From assembly GCF_042647465.1 (NCBI RefSeq), contig NZ_JBHRVN010000004.1: 64,000 nucleotides of DNA, one strand, 5' to 3'. Origin of the DNA: Wagnerdoeblera intermedia. GTDB taxonomy: Bacteria > Pseudomonadota > Alphaproteobacteria > Rhodobacterales > Rhodobacteraceae. The translations under genes were made by a program, and so were the position numbers. How positions within the stretch are numbered: position 1 is the first letter of the stretch; every line of letters starts with the position of its first letter. Below are positions 33,703 to 43,421 of this stretch, in pieces. The notes below the pieces were generated by a model, which worked only from the letters and a program-made list of their open reading frames with translations, made no database searches and was not told where the DNA came from.

Positions 33703-34953
33703 ATGACCTACCATGCCAAATCCGAGTTCCTGCGCGTCCTCTTCGAGCGCGGCTATGTGGCCGACTGCACCGATTATCAGGCGCTGGATGAAGCTCTGCT
33801 GAAAGGCGTGGTGCCGGCCTATATCGGTTATGATGCGACCGCAGCCTCGCTGCACGTCGGGCATCTGCTGAACATTATGATGCTGCGCTGGCTGCAAAAG
33901 ACGGGCCACAAGCCGATCACCCTGATGGGCGGCGGCACCACCAAGGTGGGGGATCCCTCGTTCCGCGCAGATGAGCGTCCGCTGCTGACGCCCGAAAAGA
34001 TCGATGAAAACATCGCCGGCATGGGCAAGGTCTTTGCGCGTTACCTTTCCTACGGGGAGGGTGCGGGCGATGCCATTATGCTCAACAATGCCGAATGGCT
34101 GGATAATCTGAACTACCTTGAGTTCCTGCGCGACATCGGCCGGCACTTCTCGGTCAACCGGATGCTGTCGTTTGAGAGCGTGAAATCGCGTCTCGACCGC
34201 GAGCAGTCGCTGTCGTTCCTCGAGTTCAACTATATGATCCTGCAGGCTTATGACTTCCTGGAGCTGAACCGCCGCTATGGCTGTCTGCTGCAGATGGGCG
34301 GCTCGGATCAATGGGGCAATATCGTCAACGGGATCGATCTGACGCGCCGGGTGCTTGATAATTCGATCTTCGGGCTGACCTCGCCGCTGCTGACCACCTC
34401 GGACGGCAAAAAGATGGGTAAATCGGCCAATGGCGCGATCTGGCTCAATGGCGATATGCTGAGCCCCTATGAGTTCTGGCAGTTCTGGCGCAATTCGACC
34501 GATGCCGATGTCGGTCGCTTCCTGAAGCTATATACCGAGCTTCCGGTGGAGGAATGCGAGCGTCTGGGCGCGCTGCAGGGCTCTGAGATCAATACTGCCA
34601 AAATCATCCTGGCCAATGAGGTCACCACGCTGCTGCACGGGGCAGAAGCGGCGGCTGCGGCAGAGGCGACGGCGCGGGAAGTGTTTGAGAAAGGCGGTAT
34701 CGGTGGCGATCTGCCCACCATTCTGATCCCGGCAGGGGAAGCGGCTGAAGGCATTTCGCTGGCCCAGCTTTTCGTGCGCGCCAAACTCGCGCCCTCGGGG
34801 AAAGAAGCCCGCCGTCTGTTCCAGGAAGGCGGCGCGCGTGTCAATGACGAAGCCGCCACCGATGGCGGGCGCATGATCAGCGCCGAAGACCTCAAGGAGC
34901 CGCTGAAGCTTTCGGCCGGTAAAAAGCGTCACGCACTGGTGATGCTGGGCTGA
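33703..34953 (+). CDS. tyrS: Tyrosyl-tRNA synthetase
   Basis: Class I synthetase charging tRNA-Tyr, 416 aa. HIGH-like HVGH is at residues 51-54, KMSKS-like KMGKS at 237-241, and QMGGSDQWGNI lies between. The C-terminal S4-like RNA-binding domain holds LAPSGKEARRLFQEGGARVNDE. ATG 33703 (MTYHAKSEFLR) was chosen by family length; an in-frame ATG at 33688 is a close alternative. Single gene with a strong terminator. Confidence 0.95.
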   Translation: MTYHAKSEFLRVLFERGYVADCTDYQALDEALLKGVVPAYIGYDATAASLHVGHLLNIMMLRWLQKTGHKPITLMGGGTTKVGDPSFRADERPLLTPEKIDENIAGMGKVFARYLSYGEGAGDAIMLNNAEWLDNLNYLEFLRDIGRHFSVNRMLSFESVKSRLDREQSLSFLEFNYMILQAYDFLELNRRYGCLLQMGGSDQWGNIVNGIDLTRRVLDNSIFGLTSPLLTTSDGKKMGKSANGAIWLNGDMLSPYEFWQFWRNSTDADVGRFLKLYTELPVEECERLGALQGSEINTAKIILANEVTTLLHGAEAAAAAEATAREVFEKGGIGGDLPTILIPAGEAAEGISLAQLFVRAKLAPSGKEARRLFQEGGARVNDEAATDGGRMISAEDLKEPLKLSAGKKRHALVMLG

Positions 34954-34974
34954 GATCCGCGGTATCGGAGATAG

Positions 34975-35008
34975 AAACCCCGGCACGGTGAGCGTGCCGG
35001 GGTTTTTT
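34975..35008 (+). terminator. Terminator of tyrS
   Basis: Perfect 13-base stem AAACCCCGGCACG / CGTGCCGGGGTTT with an eight-base loop, then T-run. Confidence 0.9.
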
Positions 35009-35062
35009 CATTGGGCCCGTCCTTTTCTTCGCGGATGCAGCGCGGCGCGGCCGGGCGAAGAG

Positions 35063-35089
35063 AAGATGAGTATTTCAGAAAAGCCAAAG
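35063..35089 (+). repeat. Copy of the 27-base dispersed motif
   Basis: Begins AAGATGAGTATTT and ends AGAAAAGCCAAAG. It differs from the copies at 2912 and 47798 by one base (C for A at position 14). It lies between the tyrS terminator and the zeta stop, preceded by a GC-rich stretch. Confidence 0.7.
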
Positions 35090-35115
35090 ACGCAGGGCGC
35101 GCGCCTGGGGCCGGG

Positions 35116-35430
35116 TCAGGGCTCCAGCGAGAGCTGTGAGCGCGCCTCAGCGAGGAGGCTCGCCATGCGCAGGCGGATCGTCGCCTCATCGACGCGGCCG
35201 GCGAGATCGACGGATATTTTGCGAAAGACATCCTCGTCGCCTGGCTCCTGCAGATCAGAGCGGGCCACCTCGCGGGCGTAGTCCTCGGCCTCGGGCCCGG
35301 TTTTGCCGAGGATCCCTGCGGCCCATTCGGCCAGAAGGCGGTTTCGGCGGGCGCTGGCTTTGAACTGCATCTCTGCATCATGGGCGAATTTGTTTTCAAA
35401 CCCGCGTTCACGGTCATCGAAAGTGGTCAT
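35116..35430 (-). CDS. F1-ATPase inhibitor zeta subunit (DUF1476)
   Basis: 104-aa alphaproteobacterial zeta subunit, which blocks ATP hydrolysis by F1 as in Paracoccus denitrificans. Signature segments are MTTFDDRERGFENKFAHDAE (the inhibitory N-terminal region), FKASARRNRLLAEWAA and the C-terminal helix DEATIRLRMASLLAEARSQL. The start is the ATG at 35430; a longer frame beyond it is antisense to purC. It is divergent from purC with 138 bases between starts. Its target, F1, is encoded at 42861-47706. Confidence 0.92.
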   Translation of the reverse strand: MTTFDDRERGFENKFAHDAEMQFKASARRNRLLAEWAAGILGKTGPEAEDYAREVARSDLQEPGDEDVFRKISVDLAGRVDEATIRLRMASLLAEARSQLSLEP

Positions 35431-35568
35431 GAGAGCGATCTCCTGAGACGTCACTTTGTAAATATGAGCAGCAGGACCCTGCATCACAAGGGGCCTGCCT
35501 TGCGGCAGGGCGGTATCTGCACTATGAGGGCGGCAAAGGGGGGATCCACTTCCCGGATCCGAGGTTTT

Positions 35569-36327
35569 ATGGCACGTCGCAAAAAAGTCTACGAAGGCAA
35601 GACGAAGATCCTTTATGAGGGGCCGGAGCCTGGCACCCTTATTCAATATTTTAAGGATGACGCTGCCGTTCAGACCACCAGTCGGCCGGCACCTGCCGAC
35701 GGGCGCGGTGTGTTGAACAACCGCCTCTCTGAGTTTTTCATGAACGGGCTCAATGCCGTGGGCATTCCGACCCATTTCATGCGCCGTCTGAATATGCGCG
35801 AGCAGCTGATCCGCATGGCTGAGATCATTCCCGTGGTGATCACCGTGCGCAATTATGCGGCCGGGGATCTGTCGACGCGGCTTGGCATTCCTGAAGGGGC
35901 GGCACTGCCGCGCCCGATCGTGGAATTTAACTTCAAAGACGACAAGCTGGGCGATCCACTGGTCACCGAAGAGCATATCATTGCTTTTGGCTGGGCCGCG
36001 CAGCAGGATCTTGATGACATGGTGGCGCTGGCGCTGCGGGTCAACGACTTCTTGTCGGGTGCCATGCTGGCGGCAGGTATTCGTTTGGCCGACTTCCGTC
36101 TGGAGGCCGGGCGGATCTGGGAAGGTGATTTCATGCGACTTGTCGTTGCCGATGAGATCAGCCCGGACAGCTGCCGTCTTTGGGATCTGCGTCAGGGGGA
36201 TACGGACCGCGACGGCAATGTGCGCGAGCCGGGTCCGCTGGCCGATGTTTACACCGAACTGGCGCGGCGTCTGGGGGTTTTGCCCTCAAATGTCACGCAT
36301 ACGACCAAACCTACGCTCATCAACTGA
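35569..36327 (+). CDS. purC: Phosphoribosylaminoimidazole-succinocarboxamide synthase
   Basis: SAICAR synthetase of purine synthesis, 252 aa. Typical elements are VYEGKTKILYEG at the start, IQYFKDDAAVQ, VRNYAAGDLSTRLGIPEG, PIVEFNFKDDKLGDPLVTEEHI and ADFRLEAGRIWEGDFMRLVVADEISPD split across the ATP-binding region. The start at 35569 (MARRKKVYEGKTK) is fixed by homology. An earlier in-frame ATG at 35380 would overlap zeta and is not credible. purS follows after 13 bases. Confidence 0.96.
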   Translation: MARRKKVYEGKTKILYEGPEPGTLIQYFKDDAAVQTTSRPAPADGRGVLNNRLSEFFMNGLNAVGIPTHFMRRLNMREQLIRMAEIIPVVITVRNYAAGDLSTRLGIPEGAALPRPIVEFNFKDDKLGDPLVTEEHIIAFGWAAQQDLDDMVALALRVNDFLSGAMLAAGIRLADFRLEAGRIWEGDFMRLVVADEISPDSCRLWDLRQGDTDRDGNVREPGPLADVYTELARRLGVLPSNVTHTTKPTLIN

Positions 36328-36340
36328 AAGGCCCTCGGCG

Positions 36341-36586
36341 ATGTCCCTGAAAGCCACCGTTCATGTCATGCTGAAAGACGGCGTCCTTGATCCCCAGGGT
36401 GAGGCTGTGCGCCACGCTCTCGGCACCCTCGGCTTCGCCGGTGTGGATGCGGTCCGTCAGGGCAAAGTGATTGAGCTTGACCTTGCCGCGACCGATGCGG
36501 CTGCCGCTGAGGCTGAGGTCAAGGCGATGTGCGAGAAGCTGCTCGCAAACACCGTTATCGAAAAATACACCGTCTCGATTCGCTGA
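36341..36586 (+). CDS. purS: Phosphoribosylformylglycinamidine synthase subunit PurS
   Basis: 81-aa small subunit of the three-part FGAM synthase (PurS-PurQ-PurL). It begins MSLKATVHVMLKDGVLDPQG, has VRQGKVIELDLAA, and ends EKLLANTVIEKYTVSIR, all family hallmarks. It lies 13 bases after purC. purQ, the usual next gene, is not here: a terminator and a regulator gene follow. Confidence 0.94.
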   Translation: MSLKATVHVMLKDGVLDPQGEAVRHALGTLGFAGVDAVRQGKVIELDLAATDAAAAEAEVKAMCEKLLANTVIEKYTVSIR

Positions 36587-36606
36587 GGCGGGGCAGGATC
36601 AGTCTG

Positions 36607-36638
36607 ACGGGCGGCGGGGCAACCTGCCGCCCGTTTCG
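36607..36638 (+). terminator. Terminator of purC-purS
   Basis: ACGGGCGGC / GCCGCCCGT stem with a ten-base loop, then TTTCGC. The T-run is short. Confidence 0.65.
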
Positions 36639-36706
36639 CATTTGGCTTTATTTGCAAGGCGCCCGCTCGCACACCGGGGGCTCGACAATGAAACCCGGCC
36701 CGCCCG

Positions 36707-37273
36707 TCAGCGCAGTTTGGGCGGCGTGTCTTTGTTAAAATTGACGCAAAGAAGTCCGGTATCGCAGGCGGCAAGGACACGGGACATACAGGCGCAAAAG
36801 GCGCTTTGCGGTGTACCTTCAAAGTGGCGGCAATCATGGCATGTGCCGAAGGAGGGAGCCTCGCGCAGGGAAGCCAGGGTCGCCACCAGCTTCGGCAGCG
36901 CCTGCCCGAGGCAATCCCGGGTTGCCGGTTCAAGCCCGGCCACAGCGCGGATCAGATCGCGCAGCGGATCCTCTGACAGGAGGGAGCGCCCCTCCTCGGT
37001 CACATCATAGCAGACCACCCGGCCGTCGCTGAGCTTGCTGCCGCGGCAGATCAATCCCTTACTTTCCAGTGCCTTAAGTGTCTGGGTCGCGGTTCCGCGC
37101 GTGGTGGCGTGAAAGCTGGCGAAGGCGGAAGGGGTGCGCGAAGCCGTATTGGCGCGCGCAAGATAGCGCAGCGCCGTCCATTGCGCCGGGGTCAGCCGGG
37201 CATTCTGGTCCTCGGTGCGGGCGGCGCGGCCAAGGTGGATCAGCAGTTCGGAGATTTCTTCAGCGCTCGACAT
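36707..37273 (-). CDS. MarR-family regulator with C-terminal cysteine cluster
   Basis: 188 aa. The winged-helix MarR core is at about 8-110: RLTPAQWTALRYLARAN, the recognition region RGTATQTLKALESKGL, and a wing with SKLSDGRVVCYDVTEEG. The C-terminal 45 residues carry six Cys: C145 and C148 (CHDC), C160 and C162 (CAC), C170 and C176. This could bind a metal or Fe-S cluster or respond to redox. ATG 37273 is preferred to a TTG nine bases earlier. It is divergent from an rpoH-like gene across a palindromic control region, so it probably governs itself and the sigma factor. Confidence 0.8.
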   Translation of the reverse strand: MSSAEEISELLIHLGRAARTEDQNARLTPAQWTALRYLARANTASRTPSAFASFHATTRGTATQTLKALESKGLICRGSKLSDGRVVCYDVTEEGRSLLSEDPLRDLIRAVAGLEPATRDCLGQALPKLVATLASLREAPSFGTCHDCRHFEGTPQSAFCACMSRVLAACDTGLLCVNFNKDTPPKLR

Positions 37274-37287
37274 CCAAAACAAGTAGC

Positions 37288-37339
37288 GTTTCGAAACTGG
37301 TTTGACAATCTGATTTGAAATGATAGTTTCGAATCGAAA
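37288..37339. promoter_or_regulatory. Divergent promoter/operator between the MarR and RpoH-like genes
   Basis: Contains the perfect palindrome GTTTCGAAAC (37288-37297), a -35-like TTGACA (37302-37307) for the sigma gene with a weak TAGTTT 16 bases on, and a second inverted repeat TTTCGAATCGAAA (37327-37339). The shared TTTCGA half-site makes it a good candidate MarR operator. It is clearly AT-richer than its surroundings. Confidence 0.5.
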
Positions 37340-37355
37340 TCAAATGGTGATCGTG

Positions 37356-38300
37356 ATGAACCGCCCAATCCTGCCCGCCCGTCATCTGAACTCTGCCTCT
37401 CCCGTCCGTGCCGCGTCGAAGCGGCGTAACGGCGGGTTCACGGCGGAATTTCTTGATGCCGAGACCGAGGCGCGGCTGGCCCGGGCCTGGCGCGATGAGG
37501 GTGATACCCGCGCCCGCGATCGTCTGATCCTGGCGCATCGGGCGCTGGCCTATAAGGCGGCGGCGCGGATGACGCGGGGGGGTGGCCGTCCGGATGAGGA
37601 TCTGATTCAGCAGGCCAATATCGGTTTGCTGAAAGCGGCGGATCGCTTTGATCCGGATATGGGCTTTCGGTTTTCGACCTATGCAGCCTGGTGGGTTCGG
37701 GCGGAGATCCAGGATTACGCCTATAGCGACTGGTCGCTGATCCGGATGCCGGGATCCTCGGTTTTGCGGCGGATGTTCTTTGGTCTGCGGCGGGCGGAAG
37801 CTGAGCTGAAGGCGGAGGGGGTGTTGCCGGAAGATCTCGATGCGGCCATTGCGAAGCGCTTTGACGTTGATGTTGAGCGGGTGCAGATGGTGCGCGACCG
37901 GCTGGCGGCGCGGGATCTTTCGCTCAATCAGCAGATGGGCGATACCGAGGGCAGCGCGGAATGGCAGGACCTTCTGGCCGATCCCGACCCGCTCTCTGAC
38001 CCGGAAACCCGGGTGGGTGAGGCCAGTGAGGCCGATGCGATCGCTCAACTTCTGGGAGGGCATCTGGCGCGCCTGCCGGAGAGGGATCGCCGGATCCTTG
38101 CCGCCACGGTGATGCAGGATGACACCCGCACTCTGGCAGAGATGGGCGAGGAGTTTCAGATCTCGCGTGAGCGGGTGCGCCAGATCCGTGAGCGTGCGCT
38201 TCTCGCGTTGAAACGCGCGGTTCAGGGGGATGAAGTGACCCGCAAAATAGTGGAAGATCAGGGAATTGAGGTCGTTTCTTACACTGAAGTGACAGCATAG
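37356..38300 (+). CDS. rpoH: RNA polymerase sigma-32-type factor (RpoH family)
   Basis: Group 3-like heat-shock sigma factor, 314 aa. Region 2 has EDLIQQANIGLLKAADRFDP followed by the DNA-melting and -10 part FSTYAAWWVRAEIQDYAY and SDWSLIRMPGSS. Region 4 has the -35-reading helix-turn-helix TLAEMGEEFQISRERVRQI. The WSLIR stretch is an RpoH hallmark. Three ATGs lie in frame (37320, 37344, 37356). The last gives MNRPILPARH and lies downstream of the promoter signals, so I used it. Rhodobacter-type bacteria have two RpoH proteins; I cannot say which this is. Confidence 0.88.
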   Translation: MNRPILPARHLNSASPVRAASKRRNGGFTAEFLDAETEARLARAWRDEGDTRARDRLILAHRALAYKAAARMTRGGGRPDEDLIQQANIGLLKAADRFDPDMGFRFSTYAAWWVRAEIQDYAYSDWSLIRMPGSSVLRRMFFGLRRAEAELKAEGVLPEDLDAAIAKRFDVDVERVQMVRDRLAARDLSLNQQMGDTEGSAEWQDLLADPDPLSDPETRVGEASEADAIAQLLGGHLARLPERDRRILAATVMQDDTRTLAEMGEEFQISRERVRQIRERALLALKRAVQGDEVTRKIVEDQGIEVVSYTEVTA

Positions 38301-38315
38301 GCCGAATGGTTTTGA

Positions 38316-38347
38316 GCGCCCGTCGGAGGGATCCGGCGGGCGTTTTT
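38316..38347 (+). terminator. Terminator of the rpoH-like gene
   Basis: CGCCCGTCGG / CCGGCGGGCG stem (one G-T pair), six-base loop, then TTTTT. Confidence 0.85.
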
Positions 38348-38377
38348 CTGGCGGCTGGTCTGTTTCACTCAAACAGC

Positions 38378-38411
38378 AAAACGCCCGCGCCTTTTCAGGT
38401 GCGGGCGTTTC
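38378..38411 (-). terminator. Terminator of clpA
   Basis: AAACGCCCGC / GCGGGCGTTT stem, T-run on the minus strand, 22 bases past the clpA stop. Confidence 0.8.
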
Positions 38412-38432
38412 TTATCTCACAGGAGCTGCGCG

Positions 38433-40751
<2,319 letters not shown>

Positions 40752-40842
40752 TTCGGTGCTCCTTGTCCTGCGGGCGGGGCCTGACGGGTTTCAGGCCTTA
40801 CCCTCGCCTCTTACAGTTAAACTTCGGTTTTATTTGCCGTTC

Positions 40843-40848
40843 TTCAAG
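40843..40848 (-). promoter_or_regulatory. CTTGAA box upstream of clpA (possible RpoH -35)
   Basis: Matches the -35 hexamer of heat-shock (sigma-32) promoters on the clpA strand. No convincing matching -10 element was found, so this is weak. Confidence 0.25.
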
Positions 40849-40920
40849 GGCAATTTTCCGTGCACCCGTGAGGTTCCTGCTGCAAAACGAAAAATGTGAT
40901 CGCTCAGGCAGCCGTGGGGC

Positions 40921-41688
40921 TCAGAAACGGTCCTTCCGGGCGCGGATTTCGGCGAAAACTTCTGCGTCAGAGGCTGACGGCAGGCCCAGAGTGGCGCGGA
41001 TCGCCGGCTCTGAGACGCGCAGGAACGGGTTGGTGCTGCATTCGGTGGAGAGCAGGACCGGCAGGGTCGGCTCTCCGGCGGCGCGGGCGGCCTCAATCTC
41101 GCGGGCCCGTGCAGCTAAGGTGGGATTGGAAGGCTCAATCGTCAAGGCGAAGCGCGCGTTTGAGAGGCTGTACTCGTGACCCGAGTAAATCAGCGTCTCG
41201 CCGGGCAGGGCCTTGAGGCGCGAGAGGGTCTGCCACATCTGCGCAGCCGTCCCCTCAAAGAGGCGGCCACAGCCAAAGGCCATCAGGCTGTCGCCGGTGA
41301 AGGCGGCTTTCGCGGCCGGGATGTAATAGGCGATATGCCCGAGGGTGTGGCCGGGGGCATCAAGCACCTCAATGCTGAGCGCGCCGAGGGTGAAGCTATC
41401 GCCCGGCTGAACGCTGCGGTCCAGCGCGGGCAGGCGGTGCGCATCGGTAGCGGCCCCGGTCACTTTCGCACCGGTGGCGGCTTTCAGCGCCTCCACGCCC
41501 TGAATGTGATCGTCATGGTGATGGGTCAGCAGAATATCGGTCAGAAGCCAGCCGCGCGAGGTTAAGGCCGCAAGAACCGGATCCGCATCCGGGACATCGA
41601 CACAAAGCGTGATCCGGCTTTCGGCGTCATGCAGCACCCAGGCATAGTTGTCCTGAAGGCAGGGAATGCGGATGATTTCAGCGGCCAT
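40921..41688 (-). CDS. gloB: Hydroxyacylglutathione hydrolase (glyoxalase II)
   Basis: Splits S-lactoylglutathione to lactate and glutathione in methylglyoxal detoxification. 255 aa, metallo-beta-lactamase fold. The binuclear metal motif is THHHDDH (55-61), with further ligands in APGHTLGHIAYY, FTGDSLMAFGCGRLFEG and YSGHEYSLSNARFAL. The C-terminal helical domain contains STECSTNPFLR. Divergent from the methyltransferase gene with 64 bases between starts. Confidence 0.94.
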   Translation of the reverse strand: MAAEIIRIPCLQDNYAWVLHDAESRITLCVDVPDADPVLAALTSRGWLLTDILLTHHHDDHIQGVEALKAATGAKVTGAATDAHRLPALDRSVQPGDSFTLGALSIEVLDAPGHTLGHIAYYIPAAKAAFTGDSLMAFGCGRLFEGTAAQMWQTLSRLKALPGETLIYSGHEYSLSNARFALTIEPSNPTLAARAREIEAARAAGEPTLPVLLSTECSTNPFLRVSEPAIRATLGLPSASDAEVFAEIRARKDRF

Positions 41689-41752
41689 GGTGTTTTCTCC
41701 GGAGCAGGCTATTCTGCGGCTCTGAGTTTCCCCTGTAAGGACGCCTGGGGCA

Positions 41753-42526
41753 ATGCATCTTGATGTGCTTGATCTGCGAAACTTTTACTATCGCACCCGG
41801 CTGGGGCGTGCGGCACAGAAGGCGATCCGGGATCAGCTGGTCAGCCTCTGGCCGCCCCGGGCGGGGGAAACCATTGCAGGATATGGCTTTGCGGTGCCGC
41901 TGCTGCGGCCCTGGCTGGGCACGGCGGCGCGGGTGGTAGGGCTGATGCCCGGCCCGCAGGGGGTGATGCCCTGGCCTGCGGGGATGCCGAATGTATCGGT
42001 TCTGAGCGAGGAGAACTCCTGGCCGCTGCCCTCTGAAAGCCTTGACCGGCTGGTGGTCATGCATGGCCTTGAAACGACCGACAATCCGGCGGGGGTTTTG
42101 CAGGAATGCGCCCGGGTGCTGCGGCCTGAGGGGCGGATGATGGTCATTGTTCCCAATCGCGCCGGACTTTGGTGCCGCGCGGACAGCACGCCTTTTGGCT
42201 ATGGCCGCCCCTATTCCGCTGGTCAGCTTGAGGCGCAGCTGCGGCACTGGGATCTTTTACCCGAACGCACCACCTCGGCTCTTTATATGCCGCCGAGCGA
42301 TGCGGCCTTCTGGCTGCGCACCTCAGATGTCTGGGAGCGCTATGCCCGCTTCACGCCCTGGCGCTCCGGCGGGGTGATCATGGTGGAAGCCTCACGCCAG
42401 GTCTGGAGCCCGCGGCGCGGCGGTCTGGGCGCTGTGGTGCGCCGGCCGTTGCGGGTGCTGGAAGGGGCAGGGCGCCCGGTGGCAGAACCCGGCAGCGCCT
42501 CCGCGCCGGAGGCGCGCCGGATATGA
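41753..42526 (+). CDS. SAM-dependent methyltransferase (class I, Methyltransf_11-like)
   Basis: 257 aa. The N-terminal MHLDVLDLRNFYYRTRLGRAAQKAI is typical of a family found next to gloB in alphaproteobacteria. The methyltransferase-like core has IAGYGFAVPLLRP in the SAM-loop place, then SLDRLVVMHGLE, GVLQECARVLRPEGRMMVIVPN and a later PYSAGQLEAQL. The glycine motif is not canonical. The substrate is unknown. It is transcribed away from gloB. Confidence 0.82.
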   Translation: MHLDVLDLRNFYYRTRLGRAAQKAIRDQLVSLWPPRAGETIAGYGFAVPLLRPWLGTAARVVGLMPGPQGVMPWPAGMPNVSVLSEENSWPLPSESLDRLVVMHGLETTDNPAGVLQECARVLRPEGRMMVIVPNRAGLWCRADSTPFGYGRPYSAGQLEAQLRHWDLLPERTTSALYMPPSDAAFWLRTSDVWERYARFTPWRSGGVIMVEASRQVWSPRRGGLGAVVRRPLRVLEGAGRPVAEPGSASAPEARRI

Positions 42527-42860
42527 TCAAAAATCGGGCAGAACCTCACGTCACGGGCGCGTGAATCACACGGCCCGACGACAGGCAGAAGGAGAGCGGA
42601 CGGGGGCGAAAAGGGCGCTGAAAAGGCCGCGACACTGTGACCGATCGGGATTTGCGGGGCACATCGTAAAGAAAGTCCTGATGTTTACGCCTTTCAGGGG
42701 AATTCGCAGCCACCCGAACGGTTGCGACATGAAAATTCCTCTGCTAGACGCATCGCAAAGTATGACGCAGGCCCCCGGTCTGCGCCACGGGTGGACCTTG
42801 ACCCGGCGTCCGGCAGTCACGCCGGAAGCTGGCCAGGGCAAAGACAACGGAAGGGTCGAC
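42527..42860. other. Intergenic region before the atp operon
   Basis: 334 bases with no credible gene. It holds the candidate atp promoter at 42722-42750 and then a leader of about 100 bases. Nothing else was recognised. Confidence 0.6.
42722..42750 (+). promoter_or_regulatory. Candidate promoter of the atpHAGDC operon
   Basis: TTGCGA (42722-42727), 17-base AT-rich spacer, TAGACG (42745-42750), in the alphaproteobacterial sigma-70 style, about 110 bases before the atpH start. Confidence 0.5.
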
Positions 42861-43421
42861 GTGTCCGAACCAGCTTCGATTTCCCTCGGCATTGCCTCGC
42901 GCTACGCTCAGGCTCTGTTTGATCTGGCGGCCGAAGGCGGCGCGCTGCAGGCGCTGGAAGCCGACGTGGACGCTCTGGAGGCAGCCCTTGCTGCCAGTGC
43001 GGATCTTCGTGAAGTCATCACCTCGCCGGTGTTGACCCGTGAAGATCAGGGCCGCGCAATCGCAGCCGTCGCTGCGAAACTGAATTTCTCGGAACTGACG
43101 ACGAATACGCTGGCCCTTATGGCTGCAAAGCGTCGTCTGTTCACGCTGCCGCAGCTGGTCCAGGACCTGCGCGCGCGCATCGCGGATGCCAAGGGTGAAG
43201 TTACCGCTGAGGTGGCCTCTGCCGTGGCACTGAGCGCTGAGCAGGCTGCTCAGCTGGCTGAGGTGCTCAAAGGCACCGTCGGCAAAACCGTGAAACTGAA
43301 AACGACCGTTGATGAGACCCTCATCGGTGGTCTCGTCGTTAAGGTTGGCTCGAAAATGATCGATACCTCGATCCGCTCGAAGCTCGCCGCACTTCAAAAT
43401 GCCATGAAAGAGGTTGGGTGA
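42861..43421 (+). CDS. atpH: ATP synthase F1 delta subunit
   Basis: Stalk subunit joining F1 to the Fo b-subunits. 186 aa starting at GTG 42861 (protein MSEPASISLGIASRYAQALF), with GGAAGGG upstream. The frame continues upstream to 42561, but those residues are not family-like. The core has LTREDQGRAIAAVAAKL and LMAAKRRLFTLPQLVQDL. The C-terminus has TVDETLIGGLVVKVGSKMID. First gene of the F1 operon; its stop overlaps the atpA start by one base. Confidence 0.94.
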   Translation: MSEPASISLGIASRYAQALFDLAAEGGALQALEADVDALEAALAASADLREVITSPVLTREDQGRAIAAVAAKLNFSELTTNTLALMAAKRRLFTLPQLVQDLRARIADAKGEVTAEVASAVALSAEQAAQLAEVLKGTVGKTVKLKTTVDETLIGGLVVKVGSKMIDTSIRSKLAALQNAMKEVG

